A stretch of 57,862 bases of DNA from an uncultured Actinomyces sp. (GTDB taxonomy: Bacteria; Actinomycetota; Actinomycetes; Actinomycetales; Actinomycetaceae): the NCBI GenBank assembly GCA_938040725.1, contig CALHZX010000007.1:1-57862 (forward strand), in the 5' to 3' direction. The position numbers were made by a program, and so were the translations under genes. The notes under the pieces are model-generated. The model was not told the DNA's origin. It was given only the letters and a program-made list of their open reading frames with translations, and did not search any database. Of this stretch, positions 28,382 to 37,719 are shown in pieces (the stretch's first letter is position 1; every line of letters begins with the position of its first letter).

Positions 28382-30466
28382 TCAGTGTGCTCGCTTCATG
28401 GCACGCAGTTCCTTCTTGAGGTCTTCGATTTCGTCGCGCAGGCGAGCAGCGACCTCGAATTGGAGGTGCTGGGCGGCGGTCATCATCTGGGCAGATAGCT
28501 CCTCGATGAGTTCGGCGAGCTCGGCCTCGGCGCGCTGGCCCGACGTCACGGCGCGACCACCACCGGTCGCGTCGGTACGCTCCCGCTTGCTCTTCTCCTT
28601 ACGGTACCCGCCCTCAAGGAGCGTGCGTGTATCGACCTGCTCGCGTGCCAGCATCTCGGTGACGTCGGAGATCTTCTTGCGCAATGGCTGGGGGTCGATG
28701 CCGTGTTCCTTGTTGTACGCAATCTGAATTTCGCGACGACGCATGGTCTCGGAGATGGCCTCGTTCATCGAATCCGTCATGTTGTCGGCGTACATGTGGA
28801 CCTCGCCGGACACGTTTCGGGCGGCGCGGCCGATCGTCTGAATGAGGGAACGGGTGGAGCGCAGGAAGCCTTCCTTGTCGGCGTCGAGGATGGAGACGAG
28901 GGAGACCTCGGGCAGGTCCAGGCCCTCGCGCAGCAGGTTAATGCCGACGAGTACGTCGAAGGTGCCCAGGCGTAGTTCGCGCAGCAGCTCGACGCGGCGC
29001 AGCGTGTCGACATCGGAGTGCAGATACTCGACCTTGACGCCGCGCTCGGCCAGGTAGGTCGTGAGCTCCTCGGCCATCTTCTTGGTGAGGGTGGTGACGA
29101 GGACGCGCTCGTCGCGTTCAACGCGTAGCCGCACCTGTTCGAGGAGGTCGTCGATCTGTCCCTCGGTGGGTTTGACCACAACGAGCGGATCGACGAGGCC
29201 CGTCGGACGAATGATCTGCTCGACCACGCCGTCGGAGCGCTCAAGCTCGTAGGGGCCGGGGGTCGCGGAGAGGTAGACGGTCTGGCCGATGCGCTGCGTG
29301 AACTCATCCCACTTGAGGGGGCGGTTGTCCATCGCGGAGGGCAAGCGGAATCCATAGTCGACGAGGGTGCGCTTGCGCGACATGTCGCCCTCGAACATCG
29401 CGCCGATCTGTGGGACGGTCACGTGCGACTCATCGATGATGAGCAGGAAGTCGTCAGGGAAGTAGTCCAGGAGCGTGTGCGGGGGCGTGCCCGGGCCTCG
29501 CCCATCAATGTGGCGCGAGTAGTTCTCCACGCCCGAGCATGATCCGATTTCCTTAAGCATTTCCAGGTCGAAGGTTGTGCGCATACGTAGGCGCTGCTCT
29601 TCGAGCAGCTTGTTCTGCGCGCGGAACCACGCGAGGCGATCATCGAGTTCGTCCTTGATCGAAGCAATCGCCTTCTTCATGCGCTCCTCACCCGCCACAT
29701 AGTGCGAGGCGGGGAACAGGTAGGTGTGGTCAACCTGGTCGATCACGTCTCCGGTGAGCGGGTGCAGCACCGCGAGGGAATCGATCTCGTCGCCGAACAT
29801 TTCGATGCGAATTGCGAGCTCCTCGTACACCGGGATGATCTCGATCGTATCGCCGCGCACGCGGAAGGTGCCGCGCGTGAACGCCATGTCGTTACGCACG
29901 TACTGCATGGCGACGAAGCGACGCAGCAGAGCGTCGCGGTCGATGATCATGCCGCGCTCGAGCTCGATCATGCGCGCCACGTACTCCTCGGGGGTACCGA
30001 GGCCGTAGATGCAGGATACGGAGGAGACGACGACAGTGTCTCGCCGCGTGAGCAGCGAGTTCGTGGCGCTGTGGCGCAGGCGCTCGACCTCATCGTTGAT
30101 CGACGAATCCTTCTCAATGAAGGTGTCCGTCTGGGGAACGTACGCCTCGGGCTGGTAGTAGTCGTAGTACGACACGAAGTATTCGACAGCGTTGCCCGGC
30201 AGCAGCTCGCGGAATTCTGCCGCGAGCTGGGCGGCGAGCGTCTTATTCGGTTCGAGCACCAGCGCCGGGCGCTGCAGCTCCTCGATCAGCCACGCCGTGG
30301 TTGCGCTCTTGCCCGTACCCGTCGCGCCCATGAGGACCACGTCCTGCTCGCCGTCGCGAATGCGCGCAGCCAGCTCACGGATCGCCTTCGGCTGGTCGCC
30401 CGACGGCGTGTAGGGGGAGATAACCTCAAAAGCCTTGTCATGGCGGATGACGGGAGTTTCGCTCAC
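28382..30466 (-). CDS. uvrB: excinuclease ABC subunit B
   Basis: 694 residues. UvrB is the helicase-like damage-verification subunit that bridges UvrA and UvrC. The P-loop is GATGTGKSATTAW, the beta-hairpin region follows (YYDYYQPEAYVPQTDTFIEK), the DEAD-type box is IIDESHV, the helicase motif VI is QTIGRAARNV, and the C-terminal UVR domain (ELIEELSAQM ... EVAARLRDEI) that contacts UvrC is present. The GTG start has GGAGG directly abutting it, an unusually short spacing, but no better start exists downstream. It is encoded 82 bases after coaE on the same strand. Confidence 0.96.
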   Translation of the reverse strand: MSETPVIRHDKAFEVISPYTPSGDQPKAIRELAARIRDGEQDVVLMGATGTGKSATTAWLIEELQRPALVLEPNKTLAAQLAAEFRELLPGNAVEYFVSYYDYYQPEAYVPQTDTFIEKDSSINDEVERLRHSATNSLLTRRDTVVVSSVSCIYGLGTPEEYVARMIELERGMIIDRDALLRRFVAMQYVRNDMAFTRGTFRVRGDTIEIIPVYEELAIRIEMFGDEIDSLAVLHPLTGDVIDQVDHTYLFPASHYVAGEERMKKAIASIKDELDDRLAWFRAQNKLLEEQRLRMRTTFDLEMLKEIGSCSGVENYSRHIDGRGPGTPPHTLLDYFPDDFLLIIDESHVTVPQIGAMFEGDMSRKRTLVDYGFRLPSAMDNRPLKWDEFTQRIGQTVYLSATPGPYELERSDGVVEQIIRPTGLVDPLVVVKPTEGQIDDLLEQVRLRVERDERVLVTTLTKKMAEELTTYLAERGVKVEYLHSDVDTLRRVELLRELRLGTFDVLVGINLLREGLDLPEVSLVSILDADKEGFLRSTRSLIQTIGRAARNVSGEVHMYADNMTDSMNEAISETMRRREIQIAYNKEHGIDPQPLRKKISDVTEMLAREQVDTRTLLEGGYRKEKSKRERTDATGGGRAVTSGQRAEAELAELIEELSAQMMTAAQHLQFEVAARLRDEIEDLKKELRAMKRAH

Positions 30467-30548
30467 CCTCCTACGCTACCGCCCAGGTGCGTGAGGTGCC
30501 CGCACAAAGCGCCCGGGGTCGCGACGAGTGTGGAGGGCCCCAGCCTCG

Positions 30549-31241
30549 TCAATCAACGACGGGAACGCCCGGGGCCAGCCAACGGTCATAGACGAGGCCT
30601 GCAACCTCCTCAAGGTCGGTGACGCTGCCCTCGTTGTCGATCCAGATGGAAGCGATGGCACGGCGCTCCTCGGACGAGGCCTGGGCGCGGATGCGTGCAC
30701 GCGCGTCCTCGGGGGCCACTCCCCTGCCCTCCAGACGCTTGATACGTGCCTCGATGGGCGCATCCACAATGACAACCGCGTCGAAGCGATCCGCTTGGTC
30801 TCCTTCGATGAGGAGCGGGATATCGTAGACCGCTAAGCCACCCGTCGGGGCGCCGCGCAATATCGACCAGGCGCGCGCCTCGATCTTGGGGTGAGTGATG
30901 GCATTGAGACGCACGACTCGCCCCTGAGAACCCACGCCACCGAACACACGCGATGCGAGAAGCGCGCGATCCAGACTGCCGTCCTGCCGGATGAGGTCGT
31001 TTCCGAACTCCCGTGCGACCTCGGCAAGCGATGGTTCTCCCGGCTCAAGTATCTGTCGCGCAATGGCATCGGCGTCGGCAATGACAGCACCCCTGGACGC
31101 GAAGACGCGCGTCACCGTTGACTTGCCAGAGCCGATACCACCACTGACCGCAATGATGCGGCGTGGGCCCTGACTGCGGGAAGCGGCAGGCGGACGGACG
31201 AGCACGGCCGTACAAGACCCGGAGCGAAGAGTCGTGTTCAC
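30549..31241 (-). CDS. coaE: dephospho-CoA kinase
   Basis: 230 residues from a GTG at 31241. CoaE phosphorylates dephospho-CoA, the last step of coenzyme A synthesis. The P-loop GGIGSGKST begins about 33 residues in, followed by the DADAIAR motif and the lid region. The first 25 or so residues are not typical and lack a clear ribosome-binding site, so the true start may lie closer to RRIIAVSGG. The actinobacterial C-terminal GrpB-like extension seen in mycobacteria is absent. The coaE-uvrB order is conserved across actinobacteria. Confidence 0.93.
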   Translation of the reverse strand: MNTTLRSGSCTAVLVRPPAASRSQGPRRIIAVSGGIGSGKSTVTRVFASRGAVIADADAIARQILEPGEPSLAEVAREFGNDLIRQDGSLDRALLASRVFGGVGSQGRVVRLNAITHPKIEARAWSILRGAPTGGLAVYDIPLLIEGDQADRFDAVVIVDAPIEARIKRLEGRGVAPEDARARIRAQASSEERRAIASIWIDNEGSVTDLEEVAGLVYDRWLAPGVPVVD

Positions 31242-31332
31242 TCGCCCAGCCTATCGCTCCTGCGGTTGCGCATATATGCCCTCATGCAAGAATTGGAGCT
31301 GTTAGAGAACCCACATCATCAAGTGAGTAGCA

Positions 31333-32682
31333 GTGACGCAGACAGTCAACGACGATTCCACTGAGCGGTCAAGCATGGCGGTCCTCATCGCGACCTCCCT
31401 GACGCTCTTCTCCATGTTCTTCGGTGCAGGCAACCTGATCTTCCCACCGATCATGGGCGCGTCGGCCGGCACCAACTTGACCCCCGCGATGATCGGTTTC
31501 CTCATTGGCGGAGTCGCTCTGCCCGTCATCTCAATCATTACGATTGCCCTGTCCGGCACGGATATCCGCGATCTTGTCAGTCGTGCGGGAAAGCCCTTCG
31601 GACTCGTCTTCTCCGTCATGGTGTATCTATCGATCGGCGCTTTCTACGCGCTGCCCCGTACGGGTGCCGTGTCTTTCTCAACGGCTGTCGCGCCCATTAT
31701 CGGGACAAAGTCTCTCACCGCTTCAATCATCTTCAGTTTTATTTTCTTCGCCATCGCCTTCTATCTGTGCTGGAATCCCGGCCACATCATCGATGCGCTC
31801 GGCAAAGTGCTCACACCGATCCTGCTCGGTCTCCTTGTGCTCCTGGTGTTCCTCTGCCTGGCTTCCCTGCCAGCCTCGCACGATGCGCCGACCGGGGAGT
31901 ACACGGCGTCTCCCCTTGCCGCGGGCCTCCTGGAAGGCTACATGACGATGGACTCGATCGCCGCTCTAGCCTTTGGCATCATCGTCGTCACGTCGCTAGG
32001 GCATACGGGGGGTGGCATCGGCGCCAAGGTCATTCGTCGGACATCGACGGCGGCGATTATCGCAGGTTCGCTGCTCGGCGTCGTATACGTGGGGCTCGGC
32101 CTCATCGGCCACGTGATCCCGAATGCTCAAAGCTACAGCGACGGTGCAACCCTGCTCGCCGATGCTGCCCAGATGACAATGGGCTGGCCCGGCCAGATCG
32201 TCTTCGGCCTGATCGTTCTGACGGCCTGCATGACGACGGCCGTCGGCTTGATCGCCGCGACATCGGAGTTCTTCCACCGCCTTGCCCCGCAGATTTCCTA
32301 CCGTGCGTGGATGATCGTCTTTACGATTATTTCCTTCGCACTGTCCTCTGCAGGCCTCAGCTCTGTACTCGCGATCGCGGTCCCGATCATCACGTTCCTC
32401 TACCCCGTCGCGATCACGGTCGTGTTCATCACGATCATCACCCACCCCATGCGCCTCACAACGTCGGCACTGTGGACGTTCCGTCTGAGCGCATGGATGG
32501 CAGCGGCATGGTCTGCGGCGACGACGCTGGCACATGTCGGTGTAGCGAGAGACGCTTTCAACTCCGTGCTCATGTTGAGCCCGCTCCAGGCAAATCAGCT
32601 CGGCTGGATTCTGCCCACCGTCATCGCGGCGATCATCGGCGTGTGCGTCGACGTAGCAGTCATAAAGCGTTCGGCTACCTAA
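31333..32682 (+). CDS. brnQ: branched-chain amino acid transport protein BrnQ
   Basis: 449 residues with about 12 membrane helices. BrnQ imports leucine, isoleucine and valine by cation symport. The first helix carries the family motif LFSMFFGAGNLIFPP at residues about 25-40, and further helices include the TMDSIAALAFGIIV segment. The GTG at 31333 has only a weak ribosome-binding site. It stands alone between divergent coaE and convergent rpsA. Upstream at 31270-31279 there is a GCATATATGC palindrome that could belong to its promoter. Confidence 0.93.
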   Translation: MTQTVNDDSTERSSMAVLIATSLTLFSMFFGAGNLIFPPIMGASAGTNLTPAMIGFLIGGVALPVISIITIALSGTDIRDLVSRAGKPFGLVFSVMVYLSIGAFYALPRTGAVSFSTAVAPIIGTKSLTASIIFSFIFFAIAFYLCWNPGHIIDALGKVLTPILLGLLVLLVFLCLASLPASHDAPTGEYTASPLAAGLLEGYMTMDSIAALAFGIIVVTSLGHTGGGIGAKVIRRTSTAAIIAGSLLGVVYVGLGLIGHVIPNAQSYSDGATLLADAAQMTMGWPGQIVFGLIVLTACMTTAVGLIAATSEFFHRLAPQISYRAWMIVFTIISFALSSAGLSSVLAIAVPIITFLYPVAITVVFITIITHPMRLTTSALWTFRLSAWMAAAWSAATTLAHVGVARDAFNSVLMLSPLQANQLGWILPTVIAAIIGVCVDVAVIKRSAT

Positions 32683-32757
32683 GCACAACGCGCGCAGGGC
32701 CCACGGGCCGCTCGGGCCTGGCTGCGGCGGCCGGAGATCTGGCGGATCGGCAAACAG

Positions 32758-32796
32758 AAAAAGTGGTGGCCCCCAGGAAAACCTGGGGACCACCAC
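32758..32796 (-). terminator. intrinsic terminator of rpsA (also serving brnQ)
   Basis: A 15-bp stem with one mismatch (32763-32777 with 32782-32796) and a four-base loop is followed on the minus strand by five T residues. This is a classic intrinsic terminator for rpsA; the hairpin alone may also stop brnQ transcripts from the other side. Confidence 0.85.
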
Positions 32797-32850
32797 TCAT
32801 GCGTTCACATGCGTGAATCGACGAGTCACACGTCAGTCAGAAAGACTGAT

Positions 32851-34287
32851 TCAGTTGTTCGTCAGCTTCTCACGCAGCGCGGCCAGGGCCTCGTCGGAAG
32901 CAAGGGTGCCCTCGTTGTCGACCGGGGTCGAGTAGGAGGCCTGCTCCTCGATGGAGGGAGCCGCTTCGGCGTCCTCTTCGAGGGCCTTGCGCACCTGAGC
33001 CTTGTGGGCCTCCCAGCGGGCCTGAGCCTCGGCGTACTGAGCTTCCCACGCCTCGCGCTGAGCGTCGAAGCCTTCCATCCACTCCTGGGTCTCCGGATCG
33101 AAGCCCTCGGGGTACTTGTAGTTGCCGTTCTCGTCGTACTCGGCGGCCATACCGTAGAGCGAAGGATCGAACTCTTCAGAGTTCGGGTCCACGCCCTCGT
33201 TGGCCTGCTTGAGGGACAGGGAGATGCGGCGACGCTCGAGGTCGATGTCAATGACCTTGACGAAGACCTCTTCGCCAACCTTGACGACCTGGTCGGGCAG
33301 CTCGACGTGACGCTGAGCCAGCTCGGAGATGTGGACGAGGCCCTCGATGCCGTCCTCGACGCGGACGAACGCACCGAAGGGAACCAGCTTGGTGACCTTG
33401 CCGGGCACAACCTGGCCGATGGCGTGGGTGCGAGCAAATGCCTGCCACGGATCTTCCTGGGTGGCCTTGAGCGACAGAGAGACGCGCTCGCGATCCATGT
33501 CGACGTCGAGAACCTCGACGGTGACTTCCTGGCCGACCTCGACGACCTCGGACGGGTGGTCGATGTGCTTCCAGGACAGCTCGGAGACGTGAACCAGGCC
33601 GTCGACACCACCGAGATCGACGAATGCGCCGAAGTTGACGATGGAGGAGACGACGCCGGTGCGCACCTGGCCCTTCTGGAGGGTGTGCAGGAAGTTCGTG
33701 CGGACCTCGGACTGGGTCTGCTCGAGCCATGCGCGGCGGGACAGGACCACGTTGTTGCGGTTCTTGTCGAGCTCGATGATCTTCGCTTCGATCTCGCGAC
33801 CGATGTAGGGGGCGAGGTCGCGGACGCGACGCATTTCGACGAGGGAGGCAGGCAGGAAGCCGCGCAGGCCGATGTCGAGGATCAGGCCGCCCTTGACGAC
33901 CTCGATGACGGTACCGGTAACGACACCGTCCTCTTCCTTGATCTTCTCGATCTGGCCCCACGCGCGCTCGTACTGCGCACGCTTCTTCGACAGGAGGAGG
34001 CGGCCTTCCTTGTCTTCCTTCTGGAGGACGAGCGCCTCGATCTGGTCGCCCACGGCGACAACGTCGTCGGGGTTGACGTCGTGCTTGATGGACAGCTCGC
34101 GAGAGAGGATGACACCCTCGGTCTTGTAGCCGATGTCGAGGAGGACCTCGTCGTGGTCGACCTTGACGACAGTGCCCTCGACGATGTCGCCATCGTTGAA
34201 GTACTTGATGGTCTCGTCGATGGCTGCGATCAGGTCTGCTTCCGAACCAATATCGTTGATAGCGACCTGCGGCGTGTTGGTGGTCAT
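32851..34287 (-). CDS. rpsA: 30S ribosomal protein S1
   Basis: 478 residues from the ATG at 34287, with GGAGA nine bases upstream; the longer open frame adds an unlikely 24 residues. S1 helps mRNA bind the 30S subunit. Four S1 (OB-fold) repeats are seen at about residues 30-105, 120-190, 205-275 and 290-365, the actinobacterial arrangement (six in E. coli). The repeats 3 and 4 have the best VGxVxxIxxFGAFVxL-type cores. The C-terminal 110 residues are acidic and Ala/Glu-rich, typical of actinobacterial S1. It follows polA on the same strand with a 171-base gap. Confidence 0.96.
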   Translation of the reverse strand: MTTNTPQVAINDIGSEADLIAAIDETIKYFNDGDIVEGTVVKVDHDEVLLDIGYKTEGVILSRELSIKHDVNPDDVVAVGDQIEALVLQKEDKEGRLLLSKKRAQYERAWGQIEKIKEEDGVVTGTVIEVVKGGLILDIGLRGFLPASLVEMRRVRDLAPYIGREIEAKIIELDKNRNNVVLSRRAWLEQTQSEVRTNFLHTLQKGQVRTGVVSSIVNFGAFVDLGGVDGLVHVSELSWKHIDHPSEVVEVGQEVTVEVLDVDMDRERVSLSLKATQEDPWQAFARTHAIGQVVPGKVTKLVPFGAFVRVEDGIEGLVHISELAQRHVELPDQVVKVGEEVFVKVIDIDLERRRISLSLKQANEGVDPNSEEFDPSLYGMAAEYDENGNYKYPEGFDPETQEWMEGFDAQREAWEAQYAEAQARWEAHKAQVRKALEEDAEAAPSIEEQASYSTPVDNEGTLASDEALAALREKLTNN

Positions 34288-34363
34288 GTAGTAGTTTCTC
34301 CGAAACGGACTGGATAGTAGATGGACAGTTCCAGCGCCTGACAACTGATGCGGATGCACCTGT

Positions 34364-34387
34364 CCCCAGACACTGGGGTTTAGTTTA
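34364..34387 (-). promoter_or_regulatory. possible rpsA promoter and 5' hairpin
   Basis: TAAACT (34382-34387, minus) is a plausible -10 for rpsA. A six-bp hairpin CCCCAG/CTGGGG (34364-34369 with 34373-34378) would then lie at the very 5' end of the transcript. It could alternatively be the end of the polA transcript. A -35 is not convincing. Confidence 0.3.
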
Positions 34388-34458
34388 GCAGCCTTTGACG
34401 GGCAAATGTGACGAATTTGGCGACACTTTCCGTGGCGTGCGTCGCGTCATCGTGACCG

Positions 34459-37164
34459 TCAGTGCGCCGCGAGCTGCCAAGACGCGCCAATCCCAATAGC
34501 GACGTCAAGCGGCACGGAAAGCTCGACGGGGGTGGCCATCTTGTCTCGGACGATATTCTCGACATCCGCTGCCTCACCAGGAGCGACCTCGAGGAGCAAT
34601 TCGTCGTGAATCTGGACGAGGAGCCGCGACGCGAGTCCCGCCTCGGCCAGCGCAGTCGCAACGTTCATCATCGCGATTTTCACAATGTCTGCCGCGCTGC
34701 CTTGAATGGGTGCATTCAGGGCGGCACGCTCAGCCATCTCGCGACGCTGGCGGTTCGAGGAACGCAGGTCGGGCAGGTAGCGGCGTCGACCAAACATGGT
34801 CTGGGTGTATCCGTCAGCTCGGGCCTGAGCAACGAGTCCTTCGAGGTAGTCGCGGACTTTCCCGAAGCGTTCAAAGTACCGATCACGCAGGGCGGCGGCC
34901 TCGGGCACGGAAATACCGAGCTGGGCGGCGAGGCCGTAGGAGGACAGCCCGTAGGCCAGACCGTAGGAGGTGGCCTTAATACGCGAGCGTTCCTCGCCCG
35001 TCACCTCGGCGACCGGAGTGCCGAACACCATCGATGCCATGGTCCGATGCAGGTCCTCGCCGGAGTTGAACGCCTCGATGAGTGCCTCATCTCCGGAAAG
35101 GTGCGCCATCAGGCGCATTTCGATCTGCGAGTAGTCCGCGCTCATCAGCGACTCAAAGCCCTCACCCGCAACGAAGGCACCACGGATACGCATACCGTCG
35201 GCGCTGCGCGCGGGGATGTTCTGCAGGTTCGGGTCGGAGGACGCCAGGCGACCCGTGGCCGCGGCGACCTGAGAGAACGTCGTGTGGATGCGCCTGTCCG
35301 AGGCGACGGTAGCGGACAGGGAGTCCACCATCTGCTTGAGCTTAATGCGGTCGCGGTGGGTGAGCAGGTAGCCGAGGAAGTCGTGCCCCGCTCCCTCTTC
35401 GTCTGCGGTCTTCGCGTGCAGGTCCGCCAACGCCTCGGCGTTCGTCGTGTACCCGGTCTTCGTCTTCTTCGTCTTGGGCAGGCCGAAGTGGTCGAAGAGA
35501 AGCTCCTGGAGCTGCTTAGGGCTCGAGAGGTTCACCTCGCGTCCGGCTGCCGCCCACGCACCCTCACGCGCGGCATCGACGGCCTTTCCGAGTTCAGCAG
35601 ACAGACCGTCAAGAACGTTCGTGTCCGCAGCAATGCCGATCACTTCCATCTCTCCGAGCAGGATCGACAGAGGCATTTCCATGTCGGTGAGGAGTGAGGT
35701 CTCGGCGCTTTCTTCCAGTTGGGCGCGCAGCGCCTGCGCAAGCGGGTGCAGGTGGGCCGCTAGTTTCCCGGCGCGCAACGCGGCAGCGCTTGGACCAGCG
35801 CCGATGTCCCCCAGGCCGAAGAGAGCATCCGAATCACCGTCCTCCTCGTCGATGACGACGCCGAGGACACGCGACAGCACATCTTCGAGCTTGTGGGAAC
35901 GTTGGTCGGGGTGCGCGAGGTAGGCGGCCAGCATCGTGTCGCACTCGACGGGGCCGAGGACCCAGCCGCGCGAAGCGAGCGCATGACGTGCTCCCTTCGC
36001 GTCATGCACAATCAGGGACGAGGCCGTGGCAAGAACGTCACCGAGAACTTCCTCCTGCGCGGGGCTGAGCTCGACGGGATCGATGACAAGTGCGTCACTG
36101 TCGGACGCTAGGACGACGCGGGTGATATCCCCACGCACGGGCCGCGAGTCGCCTTCGACGAGAAGAGCGAGGCCGGAGTGACTGCCCGCCCATTGCGCGA
36201 TATCGCTCGAGGCGTCGGCAACCATGACCTTGATCTCGACTTCGGCGGCGGGTTCGCGAGTCTCGTCGACGGGTCCCTCCCCCATACCGATACCTGCGAC
36301 CTCACGCACTTTGGTGCGCAGGCGTCCAAACTCGAGAGAGTCGAAGAGACGGTCGACGGCGGCGATATCCGTTGGACGACGCGCAAGATCGCTCAGCGAC
36401 ACCTCAAGGTCCATGTCGGTGAGCAGACGATTGAGACGACGATTGCGCAGCACGTCGTCCATGTGCTCGCGCAGTGCAGCGCCGCGCTTTCCACCGATCT
36501 CATCGGCACGCGCCAGCAGGTTGTCGAGACCGTCAAACTCGTTGATCCACTGCGCGGCGGTCTTCGGTCCCACACCTGGCACGCCAGGCAGGTTATCCGA
36601 CGTCTCCCCCACGATTGCAGCGATCTCGGGGTAACGATGCGGCGGTACGCCGTACTTGTCTTCGACTGCCTGCGGAGTCATACGGCGCAGATCACCAGGC
36701 CCCGTACCGGGATAGAGCACGGTCACGTTGTCGGTCACCGTCTGGAACGAGTCACGATCGCCGGACACCACCAGAACAGTCGATCCCTCGTGACCAGCGC
36801 GATACGCGAGAGTCGCAAGGATATCGTCGGCCTCAAAACCCTCACGGGACAGAGACACGATACCCATCGCATCGAGTACCTCGCGGATGAGCTCCACCTG
36901 CCCCTTAAATTCTTCGGGCGTCGCGTCACGCGTGCCCTTGTACTCCGGGTACTCCTCAGTACGGAATGAGTGCCTCGACACATCGAAAGCGACCGCGATA
37001 TGCGTCGGCTGCTCGGTCTCCAACAGGCGCGTCAGCATTGAAACGAAGCCGTAAACCGCGTTCGTGTGCTGGCCTGTGGCCGTCACGAAGTTATCCGGCG
37101 GGAGCGCATAGAAGGCGCGAAACGCCATCGAATGGCCATCAATAATCAGCACAGTGTCACTCAC
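34459..37164 (-). CDS. polA: DNA polymerase I
   Basis: 901 residues from the GTG at 37164, giving the usual VSDTVLIIDGHSMAFRAFYA N-terminus (an ATG at 37185 is also in frame). Domains in order: the 5'-3' exonuclease (LIIDGH, GDRDSFQTV, GVGPKTA), a degenerate 3'-5' exonuclease domain (about residues 320-500) in which the metal-binding acidic residues cannot be found, and the polymerase domain with DYSQIEMRLMAHLSGD (motif A), RSRIKATSYGLAYG (motif B) and QIHDELLLEV (motif C). It fills gaps in repair and replaces Okazaki primers; proofreading is probably absent, as in mycobacteria. Its start codon is 19 bases from the divergent thioesterase start. Confidence 0.96.
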   Translation of the reverse strand: MSDTVLIIDGHSMAFRAFYALPPDNFVTATGQHTNAVYGFVSMLTRLLETEQPTHIAVAFDVSRHSFRTEEYPEYKGTRDATPEEFKGQVELIREVLDAMGIVSLSREGFEADDILATLAYRAGHEGSTVLVVSGDRDSFQTVTDNVTVLYPGTGPGDLRRMTPQAVEDKYGVPPHRYPEIAAIVGETSDNLPGVPGVGPKTAAQWINEFDGLDNLLARADEIGGKRGAALREHMDDVLRNRRLNRLLTDMDLEVSLSDLARRPTDIAAVDRLFDSLEFGRLRTKVREVAGIGMGEGPVDETREPAAEVEIKVMVADASSDIAQWAGSHSGLALLVEGDSRPVRGDITRVVLASDSDALVIDPVELSPAQEEVLGDVLATASSLIVHDAKGARHALASRGWVLGPVECDTMLAAYLAHPDQRSHKLEDVLSRVLGVVIDEEDGDSDALFGLGDIGAGPSAAALRAGKLAAHLHPLAQALRAQLEESAETSLLTDMEMPLSILLGEMEVIGIAADTNVLDGLSAELGKAVDAAREGAWAAAGREVNLSSPKQLQELLFDHFGLPKTKKTKTGYTTNAEALADLHAKTADEEGAGHDFLGYLLTHRDRIKLKQMVDSLSATVASDRRIHTTFSQVAAATGRLASSDPNLQNIPARSADGMRIRGAFVAGEGFESLMSADYSQIEMRLMAHLSGDEALIEAFNSGEDLHRTMASMVFGTPVAEVTGEERSRIKATSYGLAYGLSSYGLAAQLGISVPEAAALRDRYFERFGKVRDYLEGLVAQARADGYTQTMFGRRRYLPDLRSSNRQRREMAERAALNAPIQGSAADIVKIAMMNVATALAEAGLASRLLVQIHDELLLEVAPGEAADVENIVRDKMATPVELSVPLDVAIGIGASWQLAAH

Positions 37165-37183
37165 ACATGCCACCCTAGATGCC

Positions 37184-37660
37184 ATGACATACGATCACCA
37201 GACGAAACACACGCAGTCTTCCTCACCCGATCCACTTGCCCGCGGTGGCTGGGTCGGTGCACACTGGCCCGGAACCCTCATGGAAGCCACCGGCATGGAG
37301 GTTGTCGAGCACAGTGCTGTGCGCACCGTCATCTCGATGCCGATCGACGGAAACCGCCAGAGCGCCGGCATTCTGCACGGAGGTGCTTCCGCAGCACTCG
37401 CCGAGACTGCGGCGTCCTTCGCGGCGCAGATTCATGCACGCGAGACAAACCCCGGCAAGCAAGCCTACGCCGTCGGCACCGAACTCAACGCATCGCATAT
37501 CAGCGCTGGACGCGAAGGGATCATCACCGCGACCGCAACCGCCGTCCACCTGGGGCGCTCGTCAACCGTCCACACTGTGGAGATCAGGGACGAGGCCGAT
37601 CGCCTTATCTCAGTCGCGCGCGTCACTAACCGAATCCTCGTGCGCTCGAGCCACGAGTGA
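37184..37660 (+). CDS. PaaI-type hotdog thioesterase
   Basis: 158 residues from the ATG at 37184; an in-frame ATG at 37154 lies inside polA and is less likely. The SAGILHGGASAALAETAAS segment is the hotdog-fold 4HBT/PaaI signature with the conserved His-Gly-Gly, and TVISMPIDGNRQ precedes it as usual. Such enzymes hydrolyse acyl-CoA or aryl-CoA thioesters; 1,4-dihydroxy-2-naphthoyl-CoA hydrolase (menaquinone synthesis) is one possible role, not provable here. The start is not preceded by a clear ribosome-binding site, and TAGATG eight bases upstream could be a -10, so the message may be leaderless. Confidence 0.88.
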   Translation: MTYDHQTKHTQSSSPDPLARGGWVGAHWPGTLMEATGMEVVEHSAVRTVISMPIDGNRQSAGILHGGASAALAETAASFAAQIHARETNPGKQAYAVGTELNASHISAGREGIITATATAVHLGRSSTVHTVEIRDEADRLISVARVTNRILVRSSHE

Positions 37661-37675
37661 GGGCCAAGAAACAGT

Positions 37676-37705
37676 AATGGGGAGGGTCACGTGACCCTCC
37701 CCATT
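37676..37705. terminator. bidirectional terminator
   Basis: A perfect 30-base palindrome (37676-37690 with 37691-37705) lies between the convergent thioesterase and response-regulator genes, with A/T pairs at both ends. It can form a 13-bp hairpin on either strand. Confidence 0.8.
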
Positions 37706-37719
37706 CGCATGCGCGACTC

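Noticed and set aside
32809..34317. 502-codon open frame opposite rpsA
   Set aside because: Antisense to a certain ribosomal protein gene, composition is a complement of its codons; no start signal.
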